Source of the DNA: Lachnospiraceae bacterium
Lineage (GTDB): Bacteria; Bacillota; Clostridia; Lachnospirales; Lachnospiraceae
Assembly: GCA_017461045.1 (NCBI GenBank)
Contig: JAFTZJ010000022.1
Span: forward strand, 1-64,000
Length of the DNA: 64,000 nt
Reading direction: 5' to 3'
The translations under genes were made by a program, and so were the position numbers. The stretch's first letter is position 1. Every line of letters begins with the position of its first letter. Below the pieces are notes generated by a model, which was not told where the DNA came from, ran no database searches, and was given only the letters and a program-made list of their open reading frames with translations. Of this stretch, positions 63,383 to 64,000 are shown piece after piece.

Positions 63383-64000
63383 ATGCTGGATTTCAAAAAG
63401 TATGAGGTGCTGTTAGAGCAGTCCTTTACAAAAGAGCTGGGGAAGGTAACAAAGGTGGTTGGTTTGACCATTGAGTCTGCCGGACCGGCATCGAAATTGA
63501 ATGATTTATGTGTTATCACATCCAAAGACGGCAGACATCAAGTGTCTGCCGAAGTGGTTGGATTTAAAGATAATCGTATTTTACTGATGCCCTTTGATTC
63601 TGTAGAGGGAATTGGAATTGGTGCAACGGTAGAGAACACCGGCAAACCTTTTCAGGTATATGTAGGACCGGAGCTGTTGGGACAGGTTTTAGATGGTATT
63701 GGACAACCTATGAATGGCGAGCCTTTGGTGCTTCCGAATACATATCCGGTAGAATGTGAACCGCCAGACCCTATGAAACGGAAAATTATTGCGGAAGTAT
63801 TGCCCTTGGGTGTAAAAGCGGTAGATGGCTTGTTAACCATTGGCAAAGGTCAGAGAATTGGTATTTTTGCAGGTAGTGGTGTTGGTAAAAGTACATTGCT
63901 TGGTATGTTTGCCCGAAATACAAAAGCAGATATTAATGTAATTGCCTTGATTGGCGAGCGAGGAAGAGAAGTTGGAGAATTTATCGAACGTGATTTGGGC
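63383..64000 (+). CDS. fliI: Flagellar protein export ATPase FliI, partial
   Basis: FliI powers flagellar type III export. The 206 visible residues include the N-terminal beta-barrel, the Walker A GSGVGKST (164-171) and the following [12 protein letters not shown] segment. GTAGGAGAAA precedes the ATG. The gene runs off the right edge of the window; the rest of the ATPase domain is not seen. Confidence 0.93.
   Translation, partial: MLDFKKYEVLLEQSFTKELGKVTKVVGLTIESAGPASKLNDLCVITSKDGRHQVSAEVVGFKDNRILLMPFDSVEGIGIGATVENTGKPFQVYVGPELLGQVLDGIGQPMNGEPLVLPNTYPVECEPPDPMKRKIIAEVLPLGVKAVDGLLTIGKGQRIGIFAGSGVGKSTLLGMFARNTKADINVIALIGERGREVGEFIERDLG

Noticed and set aside
1..64000. CRISPR array, prophage or tRNA genes
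   Set aside because: No regular direct repeats with unique spacers, no phage structural or integrase genes, and no tRNA cloverleaf with a T-loop consensus were found by eye on either strand.

Overview
The window looks like a chromosomal segment of an anaerobic, flagellated Gram-positive bacterium of the class Clostridia, most probably family Lachnospiraceae. This rests on gene content and order: an Rnf complex in the order C-D-G-E-A-B preceded by ApbE, NusG-II and Gx-transporter genes; a YmxH-type sporulation gene next to nrdR; topA-codY-flgB linkage; the rimP-nusA-ylxR-ylxQ-infB block; AT-leaning codons; strong AGGAGG ribosome sites; and sigma-A promoters. The genus cannot be named from the sequence alone. 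I see no rRNA, tRNA, CRISPR array, prophage or intact insertion sequence.

Layout. 1-536: no gene; nested palindromic repeats, then the fhs promoter. 537-8513: one-carbon metabolism (fhs, folD), rimO-pgsA-pncC, an OFA-type MFS carrier, a DAHP synthase and a two-Cys-box lipoprotein, closed by a 21-bp terminator. 8693-20561: an AEC transporter, nucleoside salvage (deoB, pdp), two D,D-carboxypeptidases, a membrane metallophosphoesterase, a large L,D-transpeptidase, scpAB and a zinc-ribbon membrane protein. 20578-28632: the translation and transcription operon rimP-nusA-ylxR-ylxQ-infB-rbfA-nrnA-truB-ribF. 28751-33261: a cell-wall-anchored surface protein facing a minus-strand polar amino acid ABC transporter. 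33471-37057: ylxM-ffh-rpsP-khpA-rimM-trmD behind a perfect-consensus promoter. 37288-41894: a small membrane protein, a Nudix hydrolase, a Thr/Glu-repeat membrane protein and asnB. 41983-50821: DUF1294-ApbE, a NusG-II protein, a ClC-family carrier, a Gx transporter and rnfCDGEAB. 50915-57692: an unknown minus-strand membrane protein, ymxH, nrdR, yifB/comM, dprA and topA. 57825-64000: codY and the start of the flagellar operon flgB-flgC-fliE-fliF-fliG-fliH-fliI, with fliI cut by the window end.

How the parts work together. The Rnf complex couples ferredoxin oxidation and NAD reduction to ion pumping. The fused ApbE would attach the covalent FMNs to RnfD and RnfG, whose target threonines are visible. 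The two carboxypeptidases and the L,D-transpeptidase act on peptidoglycan outside the membrane. CodY can couple nutrient state to its targets, and a CodY-like box lies over the promoter of the zinc-ribbon protein gene at 19338.

The most unusual signals are a pair of inverted, covarying structured repeats at 7-406; an RnfE with a Cys-box and about 120 residues of charged repeats; a DUF1294-ApbE fusion; a ClC carrier with fluoride-type CLC features placed just upstream of Rnf; a leader hairpin that could control a ribosome binding site at 37221-37279; and a CodY-like site over a promoter. None is a demonstrated new system. The repeat pair and the RnfE tail best merit follow-up.
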